Source: CAWKGV01 sp963849305 (lineage in GTDB: Bacteria; Pseudomonadota; Alphaproteobacteria; Acetobacterales; Acetobacteraceae). From it: a stretch of 64,000 bases of DNA. Positions 8,725-15,923 of the stretch are shown in pieces. The notes beneath the pieces are model-generated. The model was not told where the DNA came from and made no database searches. It saw only the letters and a list, made by a program, of their open reading frames with translations. Position 1 is the stretch's first letter. Every line of letters starts with the position of its first letter. The stretch covers positions 269,218 to 333,217 of the forward strand of contig CAWKGV010000023.1 of assembly GCA_963849305.1 (NCBI GenBank), read 5' to 3'. Both the position numbers and the translations under genes were made by a program.

Positions 8725-10812
8725 TCAGGCGCTCTTGGCCATGATCTCGTCGGCGATGTTGCGCGGCACCGGGTCGTAATGGTGGAACTGCATCGTGAAC
8801 GACGCGCGCCCCTTGGTCATGCTTCTGAGGTCGGAAATGTAGCCGAACATTTCCTTCAGGGGAACATGGGCGCGCACGATCACCGTCGAGCCGGAGCTTT
8901 CCTGGTTCTGGATCATGCCCCGCCGGCGGTTCAGGTCGCCCACCACATCGCCCACATGGTCCTGCGGCGTGGTCACCTCCACGTCCATGATCGGCTCCAG
9001 GATGATCGGCGCGGCCTTCCTCATGCCCTCGCGGAAGGCGGCCTTGGCGGCGATCTCGAAGGCCAGCGCCGAGCTGTCCACGTCGTGGTACTTGCCGTCC
9101 ACCAGCGTGTATTTGAAATCCACCGTGGGGAAGCCGGCCAGCACCCCGGTATCGGCCTGCGAGCGGATGCCCTTCTCCACTGCCGGGATGTACTCCTTCG
9201 GCACCGTCCCGCCGATCACTTTGTTCTCGAACACCACCCCGCCGTTGCGCTCCAGCGGCTCGAACACGAGCTTTACCTCGGCGTACTGGCCCGAGCCGCC
9301 GGTCTGCTTCTTGTGCGTATAGGTCTCCGTGTAGGGGCGGGTGATGGTCTCGCGATAGGCCACCTGCGGGGCGCCGATATTCGCCTCCACCCCGTACTCG
9401 CGCCGCAGCCGGTCGATGATGATCTCCAGGTGCAGTTCGCCCATCCCCGAAAGGATGGTCTGCCCGCTCTCCTGGTCGGTGCGCAGCCGCAGGCTGGGGT
9501 CTTCGCCCGCCAGCTTTTGCAGGCCGATGCTCATCTTCTCGATCGAATCCTTGGTGCGCGGCTCCACCGAGATGTCGATCACCGGAACCGGGAAAGCCAT
9601 CCGCTCCAGCACCACCGGGTCTTGCGAGGAAGCCAGGGTGTCGCCGGTGCCGGTGTCCTTGAGGCCCACGAAGGCGGCGATGTCGCCGGCCGACACTTCC
9701 TTGATCTCCTGGCGCTTGTCGGCGTGCATCTGGAACATCCGCCCGATGCGCTCGCGATGCCCCCTGGTCGTGTTGAGCACCATGTCGCCCGATTTCAGCG
9801 TGCCGGCATAGATGCGCACGAAGGTCAGCGTGCCGTATTTGTCGTTGATGATCTTGAATGCCAGCCCGGCGAACGGAGCCTCGGGGTCGGCCTTGATGCG
9901 CCGGCGGTCGGAATGCTCGCCGTCCTCCTCGCCCTCGGCCGCGGCGATGCTGATGCCGGGTACGTCGATCGGGCTCGGCAGGTAATCGACCACCGCGTCG
10001 AGCAGTGGCTGCACGCCCTTGTTCTTGAACGCCGTGCCGCACAGCACCGGGCGGAAGGCGCCGGAGATGGTGCCGGCCTTGATGCAGCGCCGCAGCGTCG
10101 CCACCGACACGTCGGCCTTCTCGAAATATTCCTCCATCGCCGCGTCATCGACAGAGAGTGCGGTGTCCAGCAGCGTCTGGCGGTATTCCTTGGCGCGCTC
10201 GGCCAGGTCGGCCGGGATCGGCTCGTCGTGGTATTTGGCCCCCAGCTCGCCGCCTTCCCAGACGATCGCCTTCATCTCGACCAAGTCGACGACGCCCACG
10301 AACTTGTCCTCGATGCCGATCGGCAACTGCAAAGGCAGCGCCACGATATCGAGCTTCTCCTTGAGCGTGCCGAACGCCCGGTAGAAATCGGCGCCGGTGC
10401 GGTCGAGTTTGTTGATGAAGATGATGCGCGGCACGTTGTAGCGGTCGGCCAGGCGCCAATTGGTCTCCGACTGCGGCTGCACCCCGGCCACGCCCTCGAT
10501 GATGAACACCGCCCCGTCGAGCACGCGCAGGCTGCGGTTCACCTCGATGTTGAAATCGATATGGCCCGGCGTGTCGATGATGTTGATCCGGTGGTCCTTC
10601 CACTCGCAGGTGACGGCGGCGGAGGTGATGGTGATGCCGCGCTCCCGCTCCTGCTCCATGTAGTCGGTCGTGGTGTTGCCGTCATGGACCTCGCCGATCC
10701 GGTGCGACACGCCGGTATAATAGAGGATGCGCTCGGTCGTCGTCGTCTTGCCCGCGTCGATATGCGCGGTGATGCCGATATTGCGGATTCTGGCGAGGTC
10801 GGTGCCGGGCAT
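8725..10812 (-). CDS. fusA: elongation factor G, orphan paralogue
   Basis: The 695-residue protein has the complete EF-G architecture. The GTPase domain has the P-loop AHIDAGKT at residues 16-23, switch II DTPGHIDF, and the guanine motif NKLD. Domain II follows (FAGLAFKI onward), then domains III-V with the translocation-associated core VAYRETI, GSGQYAEVKL and SALAFEIAAKAAF. It should catalyse ribosomal translocation or, if it is a specialised copy, ribosome recycling or stress translation. It is not in a str operon: there is no rpsL, rpsG or tufA next to it. Its sequence departs from the usual pattern at conserved places (NTTTDYMEQERERG, HIDFNIEVNRS). The start at 10812 puts a GGAGA 9 bp upstream; the frame stays open further upstream but lacks the conserved beginning. 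Confidence 0.9.
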   Translation of the reverse strand: MPGTDLARIRNIGITAHIDAGKTTTTERILYYTGVSHRIGEVHDGNTTTDYMEQERERGITITSAAVTCEWKDHRINIIDTPGHIDFNIEVNRSLRVLDGAVFIIEGVAGVQPQSETNWRLADRYNVPRIIFINKLDRTGADFYRAFGTLKEKLDIVALPLQLPIGIEDKFVGVVDLVEMKAIVWEGGELGAKYHDEPIPADLAERAKEYRQTLLDTALSVDDAAMEEYFEKADVSVATLRRCIKAGTISGAFRPVLCGTAFKNKGVQPLLDAVVDYLPSPIDVPGISIAAAEGEEDGEHSDRRRIKADPEAPFAGLAFKIINDKYGTLTFVRIYAGTLKSGDMVLNTTRGHRERIGRMFQMHADKRQEIKEVSAGDIAAFVGLKDTGTGDTLASSQDPVVLERMAFPVPVIDISVEPRTKDSIEKMSIGLQKLAGEDPSLRLRTDQESGQTILSGMGELHLEIIIDRLRREYGVEANIGAPQVAYRETITRPYTETYTHKKQTGGSGQYAEVKLVFEPLERNGGVVFENKVIGGTVPKEYIPAVEKGIRSQADTGVLAGFPTVDFKYTLVDGKYHDVDSSALAFEIAAKAAFREGMRKAAPIILEPIMDVEVTTPQDHVGDVVGDLNRRRGMIQNQESSGSTVIVRAHVPLKEMFGYISDLRSMTKGRASFTMQFHHYDPVPRNIADEIMAKSA

Positions 10813-11054
10813 TGATCGGGGTCTCCATACCACGACGGGCGCCGCTGGACCCCAATGCCTCGAAAGGAGGTGCCCGCGCGCCCGCGAAAGTCCGGCCGTT
10901 CCCCAGCCGGCATCTAAGCGAGCGTGATGTGCGTTGCCGAAGGCCGGTTTGCAAGCATTGAATGGTGACGGCAAGGCTACCATGCACCGACGCGCTGCCA
11001 TGCCGGACGCGCTCGCTATCGGCGCGCCTGGCTGTCGTCAGGACTAGGCTTCTC

Positions 11055-12224
11055 TCAGGACTGGGCTTCCGGCGAGAGCACGATGCAGCCGGTGCGTCCG
11101 TGCGCCAGCTTCCGGCACGCGCCCACGGCGGCCTCACGCGACAGCCCGGTCAGCCGGGCGCGCCACAGCGCGCCGTGCGCCTGGTGGACGCTGGCCAGCG
11201 CTTGGTGCGAGGCGGCGAGCGCGCCGTGGGCTTCGGCCTTGGCCGCGCCGAGGGCGTGCTGAGCCTGGCCCGCGTTGGTGTAAGCGCCCACCTGGATCGC
11301 CCAGCCGCCCGCCAATGTGCCGCCGTGATGCATCGGCACCGGCGCGGCGACCGCGCGTCCGATCAGATGGAACCGTCCATGATGAGGATGAGCGGGCTCG
11401 GGCGGAGCCGGCGGCGGCATCACCAAGGCAACCGTGGTCGCTCGCGGCGTGCGACTCGCCCTCGGCATCTCCGCCAGGCGTGCCACCTCCGTCGCGTGCC
11501 GGGCGGGCGAGCGGCGCTCGGGCGCCGAGCGACGGCTGCTCGCCAGCATCAGCGCGCGGCCATACCGCAGGCCGGGCGGGATCTCGATCGGCAGCGCATT
11601 CATGGCGTACGCCTCGGCCGGCGAGCGGCGGGCCGGGTAGATGCCCTGGATCGCCGGCCCGATCGCCGCGACGTAGCGGCGCGTTTCCTCGGGCAGCGCC
11701 CTGTTGTCGCTCAGGTAGTCGTCCAGCCGGCGCGGGCCGGCGTTGTAGGCGGCCAGGAAGCCGGGCGAGCCATAGATGTCGTACATCTCGCGCAGATAGG
11801 CAGCGCCAGCCAGCACGTTGTCGTGCGGATCGAACGGGTCGGGGCCGAGCGCGTAGCGGTCGCGCAGATCCTCATAGGTATCGGGCATCACCTGCATCAG
11901 CCCCATGGCGCCCTTGGGCGAGGTGATGAGCTGGCCGGCCTGGTATTCCTCCCCGCCCGATTCGACCCGCATGACCGCGCGTACCCAGAGGTCCGGCACA
12001 TCGAACCGTTTCGCCGCCTCCTCGACATACGGTCCCCACGGATCCTCGGGCGGCCCCGGGGGCACGTAGTTGCCGCGTGCGCGCGCGGCGTACTGCGCCG
12101 CGAGCTGCGGGGCGCTGACCTGCGGCGCGTTGCTGGCGCACGCGGAAAGCAGGGCGAGCACGGCGGCACAGCCGGCGGCGCGCAGCGAAGGCAAGTGAGC
12201 CGGGAAGCGTGCGGAGCGGGTCAT
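11055..12224 (-). CDS. lytic murein transglycosylase with C-terminal SPOR domain, lipoprotein
   Basis: The 389-residue protein starts with a signal segment ending in a lipobox (ALLSAC, lipid-anchored Cys29), so it should sit in the outer or inner membrane facing the periplasm. Next is a family 1 transglycosylase (SLT) domain: the catalytic glutamate is in RVESGG (Glu88), and GAMGLMQVMP, NVLAGAAYLREM and AAYNAGP are the other family motifs. It cleaves peptidoglycan glycan strands with anhydromuramyl formation. A proline- and histidine-rich linker leads to a SPOR-like domain (WAIQVGAYTNAGQA to GCIVLS) that would bind denuded septal glycan. A longer frame reaches 12266, but the shorter start fits the signal peptide. 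Confidence 0.88.
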   Translation of the reverse strand: MTRSARFPAHLPSLRAAGCAAVLALLSACASNAPQVSAPQLAAQYAARARGNYVPPGPPEDPWGPYVEEAAKRFDVPDLWVRAVMRVESGGEEYQAGQLITSPKGAMGLMQVMPDTYEDLRDRYALGPDPFDPHDNVLAGAAYLREMYDIYGSPGFLAAYNAGPRRLDDYLSDNRALPEETRRYVAAIGPAIQGIYPARRSPAEAYAMNALPIEIPPGLRYGRALMLASSRRSAPERRSPARHATEVARLAEMPRASRTPRATTVALVMPPPAPPEPAHPHHGRFHLIGRAVAAPVPMHHGGTLAGGWAIQVGAYTNAGQAQHALGAAKAEAHGALAASHQALASVHQAHGALWRARLTGLSREAAVGACRKLAHGRTGCIVLSPEAQS

Positions 12225-12540
12225 CCGGGGGGTGAAATCTCCGTCGTGGCGCGGCCATGACGACAATGGCCGGAGGGCACGGCGACCAGGATGGCCGTCG
12301 CTCAGGGAATTGGTCAGGAATCTCCGGTAAGTGCTTATCGAGAACTGGTGTTCGAGGCAAGAACGTCTCGCTTTTCCGGCTCAATTCCGCGAGACTGGAA
12401 CATTCTTCGAACAAACTGGCCGCTACCGTTCCCGGACCGTTCGAGGAGCATATATTGCGAGGTAATAACAAACGGTAGCGCGAGAGCCCGCGGCGGAGTG
12501 TCGGTTCGTCCCAGCGGCCTTTAGTTCGGACCTCTCCGGG

Positions 12541-12624
12541 TCATGGTCGGCGAATGCCGACCACCCACGACTTCCTCGCCTTGGACTCGAAGCAAGCCGT
12601 GGATCCTCGGCCTTCGCCGAGGAT
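12541..12624. repeat. paired REP/BIME-like hairpins
   Basis: The 447-bp gap between the transglycosylase and the SDR holds two perfect hairpins. GGTCGGC/GCCGACC has a GAAT loop (12545-12562), and ATCCTCGGC/GCCGAGGAT has a CTTC loop (12603-12624). They are separated by about 40 bp of non-coding sequence. This is the form of an intergenic REP pair and may end transcription of the SDR gene on the minus strand. The remainder of the gap (12225-12540) shows no gene. Confidence 0.75.
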
Positions 12625-12671
12625 GACGGCCGGAGACGAGGTCAGCACTCACATACGCTGGTATCAGCGGT

Positions 12672-13586
12672 TCAGAGCGGATCCCAGGAGAACACGTCGC
12701 CCGAGCGATCGAGCGGCATGAAGGAGGCCTTGAGCGCCGGCAACGCGTGTTCGGCGATCGTCTCCGGCGTCCAGCCCTCGTTGCGGTGAACGTAGCGGAT
12801 CGGCCGAGGCGAGCTGAACAGGATGATCTCGTTCATCCGCGTGCCGAACACCTGGCCCGAAACGTCCTTGGCCGCGTCGGAGGCCAGGAACACCGCCATC
12901 GGCGCGTTTTTGTCCGGCGTCATCGCCTTGATCTTCTCTACCCGCGCCTGCTGCTCGGGCGTGCTGGCCGGGATCGAGCTGGTCATGCGGCTCCAGGCGA
13001 ACGGCGCGATGCAGTTCGAGCGCACGTTGTAGCGCTTCATGTCGAGCGCGATCGACTTCGACAGTGCCGTGATGGCGAGCTTCGCGGCGGCGTAGTTGGC
13101 CTGGCCAAAATTGCCGATCAGGCCGGAGGTGGACGACATATGCACGAAGGCGCCGCTCTCCTGCTTGCGGAAGTGCTCGGCGGCGGCGCGGCTGGTGAAG
13201 AAGCTGCCGTTCAGATGCACCCCGATGACCGACAGCCAATCCTCGGCGGACATCTTGTGGAAGATGACGTCGCGCAGGATGCCCGCGTTGTTCACCACGA
13301 TGTCGATGCGGCCGAAATGGTCGAGCGCCGCCTGGATGATCTTTTGCGCCGAGGGCCATTCAGCGACGGAATTGGTGTTGATCTCCGCCTGGCCGCCACG
13401 CTGCTCGATGAGCTGCTTGGTCTGCTGCGCCGGCGACGCGGACGCGCCCTCGCCCGACAGCGAGGCGCCGACATCATTGATGATCACCTTGGCGCCGGCG
13501 CCGGCCATCATGACCGCGATCTCCCGCCCGATGCCCCCGCCCGAGCCGGTCACCACCGCGACTTTACCCTCCAGCATTCCCGCCAT
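12672..13586 (-). CDS. short-chain dehydrogenase, 17-beta-HSD type 4 / 3-hydroxyacyl-CoA dehydrogenase-like
   Basis: The 304-residue oxidoreductase has the NAD(P) motif TGSGGGIGRE, the NNAG motif as VVNNAGILRD, and the catalytic Ser-Tyr-Lys set in MSSTSG and NYAAAK. The segment NDVGASLSGEG after the second strand and the length above 300 residues are typical of the group related to peroxisomal multifunctional enzyme type 2, which oxidises 3-hydroxyacyl-CoA or hydroxysteroids. It is longer than ordinary SDRs because of a C-terminal extension ending in a WDPL tail. It should be cytoplasmic. The neighbours do not form a beta-oxidation operon, so the physiological substrate remains open. Confidence 0.85.
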   Translation of the reverse strand: MAGMLEGKVAVVTGSGGGIGREIAVMMAGAGAKVIINDVGASLSGEGASASPAQQTKQLIEQRGGQAEINTNSVAEWPSAQKIIQAALDHFGRIDIVVNNAGILRDVIFHKMSAEDWLSVIGVHLNGSFFTSRAAAEHFRKQESGAFVHMSSTSGLIGNFGQANYAAAKLAITALSKSIALDMKRYNVRSNCIAPFAWSRMTSSIPASTPEQQARVEKIKAMTPDKNAPMAVFLASDAAKDVSGQVFGTRMNEIILFSSPRPIRYVHRNEGWTPETIAEHALPALKASFMPLDRSGDVFSWDPL

Positions 13587-13660
13587 CGCCGTCCCTCCGT
13601 CCGTTGCAAGATGGTGCGACGTTAGGCGGGCATGGCGATCAAGACCAGAGGCGAGCGGCC

Positions 13661-14671
13661 TCAGCCGTGCGCGAGTCGGTAGGCGGAGCCGAGCAGGTCG
13701 AACAAATCGAGCAAGCGGGCCACGTAATGGTCATGCACCGCGAAGGCGGGCGCGCCGGGGTCGCGCATCTGCCGCTCCAATGCGTCCAGCATCCGCGTGA
13801 GCCGCCGGGTGTGCAGGCCGAGCCGGCGCTGCACCGGATCGGCGACGATGCCGGCGAAGGCGGCGGCGCACGCGGCGGCGACCATCAACCCGCCGGTCAG
13901 CCCCGCCACCAGCACCACCGAGGGCGCGACCGGGAACATGCCGTACCACAAGCTGCCCAGCCCCGCCCCCAACGGAAAAGCGGCGATGGCCGATTGCTGC
14001 GCCAGCAGGGCGGCCAGCGCCGGGCCGAGCGAGACCGCGCCCGGGGTAAGCTGCTTCAGCGCCAAAGCCCCGGTGCTCAGGGTCAGCAGTGAGGTGGTGA
14101 TCTCCGCCGCCGCCGCCCGCGTCGCGGCATAGCTGCTCATCGCCTCGGTGAGACGGGCGCGGAACGCTGGATCATCGCTGCGCTGACCAACGCTCGCCAA
14201 CAGCGTCGCCGCCCATTCGGTCACACGAGGGTCGGAGAGGATCGTCTCGGCCAGGGCGTCGCGCTCGAACGCGCCACCATTTTGCCGATAGGGCAGCTCC
14301 AGCAAATCGGTGCAGACCAGCCATTCGATCCGGCGGGAAACATCAGTTCGCAGCAGCAAGTTGTGTCGCTCCGCGGCACGGGAGAGGCGGCTGGCCCCAA
14401 GCTTGCCGGCGATCGCGCCAGCCGCCTTCATGCCGGCATGGGGGCCGGCGAGCAGCAGGTTGGCCGGGGCGCGCAGGATGTCCGGCCCGAGCGCCGCGCG
14501 ATGGATCGCGGCGGTGCCGGAGAGCGAGAAATGCCGGTCCACGAACGGCCGCACCCGCGCCCGACGCGCGGCGAAGTAGCGGCCGATCGCCTCGTTCACC
14601 ACCAGCGGCGCGAGCACCGCAAGCGGCGTCGGCGGAGTGGGAACCTCAGGTGACGGCGGGGGCGCGCCCAT
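13661..14671 (-). CDS. DUF6635-like membrane-associated protein
   Basis: The 336-residue protein resembles proteins annotated as DUF6635, whose function is unknown. The front half carries charged helices (GRYFAARRARVRPFVDRHF and LSRAAERHNLLLRTDVSRR). The C-terminal half carries two or three hydrophobic segments: ALAALLAQQSAIAAFPLGAG, PSVVLVAGLTGGLMVAAAC and a following helix, so it is probably an inner-membrane protein. I chose the ATG at 14671 because longer versions run antisense-like through the upstream glycosyltransferase. With this start it overlaps that gene's 3' end by 26 bp, which suggests translational coupling and a role in the same polysaccharide locus. Confidence 0.65.
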   Translation of the reverse strand: MGAPPPSPEVPTPPTPLAVLAPLVVNEAIGRYFAARRARVRPFVDRHFSLSGTAAIHRAALGPDILRAPANLLLAGPHAGMKAAGAIAGKLGASRLSRAAERHNLLLRTDVSRRIEWLVCTDLLELPYRQNGGAFERDALAETILSDPRVTEWAATLLASVGQRSDDPAFRARLTEAMSSYAATRAAAAEITTSLLTLSTGALALKQLTPGAVSLGPALAALLAQQSAIAAFPLGAGLGSLWYGMFPVAPSVVLVAGLTGGLMVAAACAAAFAGIVADPVQRRLGLHTRRLTRMLDALERQMRDPGAPAFAVHDHYVARLLDLFDLLGSAYRLAHG

Positions 14672-15911
14672 GCCCGACAATATGGGGCTGGTCCCGTTCG
14701 GTGTTGATGGCAGCTGGAGGCGGCGCATCCTGGCGGAACAAAGCGGCTTCGATCGCGGGCGCCTGATGGTCCCACCGATACGCCTCCAGGGCCAGCGTGA
14801 ATGCCCGCTGGGCGATGGCGGCATAGTCCGCTGGATCGTCGTCCAACAGGCCGATCACCTGCCCGATCTTCGCCTCCCAGCCCTGAGCTGGTGCCAGAAA
14901 CCCGTTCTCGCCATCCGCGATCGCGGCGAGAAAGGTGAAGGTCGGGGAGGCGATCGTGACTGTTCCGGTCACGGCCGGCTCGAAATATTTCAGCTCCGAC
15001 TTGCAGTTGGTGAAGGCGTTGCTCTGCAAGGGCGCAATGCAGATCTCCACCTCCCCTTGCAGGCGTTGCAGGTTGACGAAGTCCTGCAGGGGATGGCGGT
15101 CGATCCGGTCGGAGAACCGCGCGATCGGCCCCTTTGGCTCCAGGAAACCAACGATGCGCAACGCCAGTCGGCGGTCGCGGGCGAGCAGCCGCGCCAGGGC
15201 ATCGGCCGCGATCCGGAAATCCTTGCTGTGCGTCGGGGTGCCGCTGAAATAGCCGATATGGATGCGCTCGTCGCGACGGAAGCCGCCGGCCAGCTTGCGC
15301 TCATAGATTGCCTGGGAAACGGCGACCTGGGACCGGTTCAAAAAATTGGGCACCACGCGCGGACTCATCCAGGGCGCGCAGGCGCGGATGCGCTCGGCGA
15401 GCAAGGCGTTGGTCGTGATCGCGCCGTCGCAGAGACGGAGCGTGGCTCCGAGGCGGCTCGTCCACCCGAACCAGGAGGTCCAATCCCCATCACAAGCCAT
15501 CGGCTGATCGAGCGTATCAACGATCAGATGAACGTAGTCAGGGTCGAAGATCAGGTCGTCCACGTCGAACAGAACGGGCAATCCCCGCGCCCGCGCTTGG
15601 GCGATCATGCGGCCGACCATCGCATCATAGCGCGAACGGCAGATCACCAGCACGTCCGCCCGCTCGATGAACTCGAGGCCGCGGGAAAGATCTTCGAGCG
15701 TGAACCAGGACGCGGAGACGCCCCGCTCGGGCGCCGCATCCAACGCCTGCACCATGTTGAACACACGGTAGCGGAAAGTGCTGGTGTCCGGTCGCTCGTA
15801 AAAATAGGCGACGCGCCGGTCGCGCGCGATCAGCGCCCGCAGGCGATCCTCGTAGGACGCCAGCCAGGGATCGCAATAATCGATCGGCGGCTGTACGGCG
15901 TCAGCGAACAT
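14646..15911 (-). CDS. glycosyltransferase (GT4/GT-B-like)
   Basis: The 421-residue protein looks like a cytoplasmic GT-B fold sugar transferase. The N-terminal half has TFRYRVFNMVQAL and the segment VLFDVDDLIFDPDYVH. The C-terminal half has IHIGYFSGTPTHSKDF, a typical start of the nucleotide-sugar domain, and the donor-side motif SELKYFEPAVTGTVTIASP. It ends with a short proline-rich tail. It probably adds a sugar to a surface polysaccharide; donor and acceptor are unknown. It lies 12 bp after the methyltransferase/WsaF-like gene and overlaps the DUF6635-like gene, so the three genes form one minus-strand operon. Confidence 0.8.
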   Translation of the reverse strand: MFADAVQPPIDYCDPWLASYEDRLRALIARDRRVAYFYERPDTSTFRYRVFNMVQALDAAPERGVSASWFTLEDLSRGLEFIERADVLVICRSRYDAMVGRMIAQARARGLPVLFDVDDLIFDPDYVHLIVDTLDQPMACDGDWTSWFGWTSRLGATLRLCDGAITTNALLAERIRACAPWMSPRVVPNFLNRSQVAVSQAIYERKLAGGFRRDERIHIGYFSGTPTHSKDFRIAADALARLLARDRRLALRIVGFLEPKGPIARFSDRIDRHPLQDFVNLQRLQGEVEICIAPLQSNAFTNCKSELKYFEPAVTGTVTIASPTFTFLAAIADGENGFLAPAQGWEAKIGQVIGLLDDDPADYAAIAQRAFTLALEAYRWDHQAPAIEAALFRQDAPPPAAINTERDQPHIVGHGRAPAVT

Positions 15912-15923
15912 GCGCCATCACCA

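Noticed and set aside
8677..10815. 712-codon plus-strand frame
   Set aside because: Antisense shadow of elongation factor G caused by high GC third positions.
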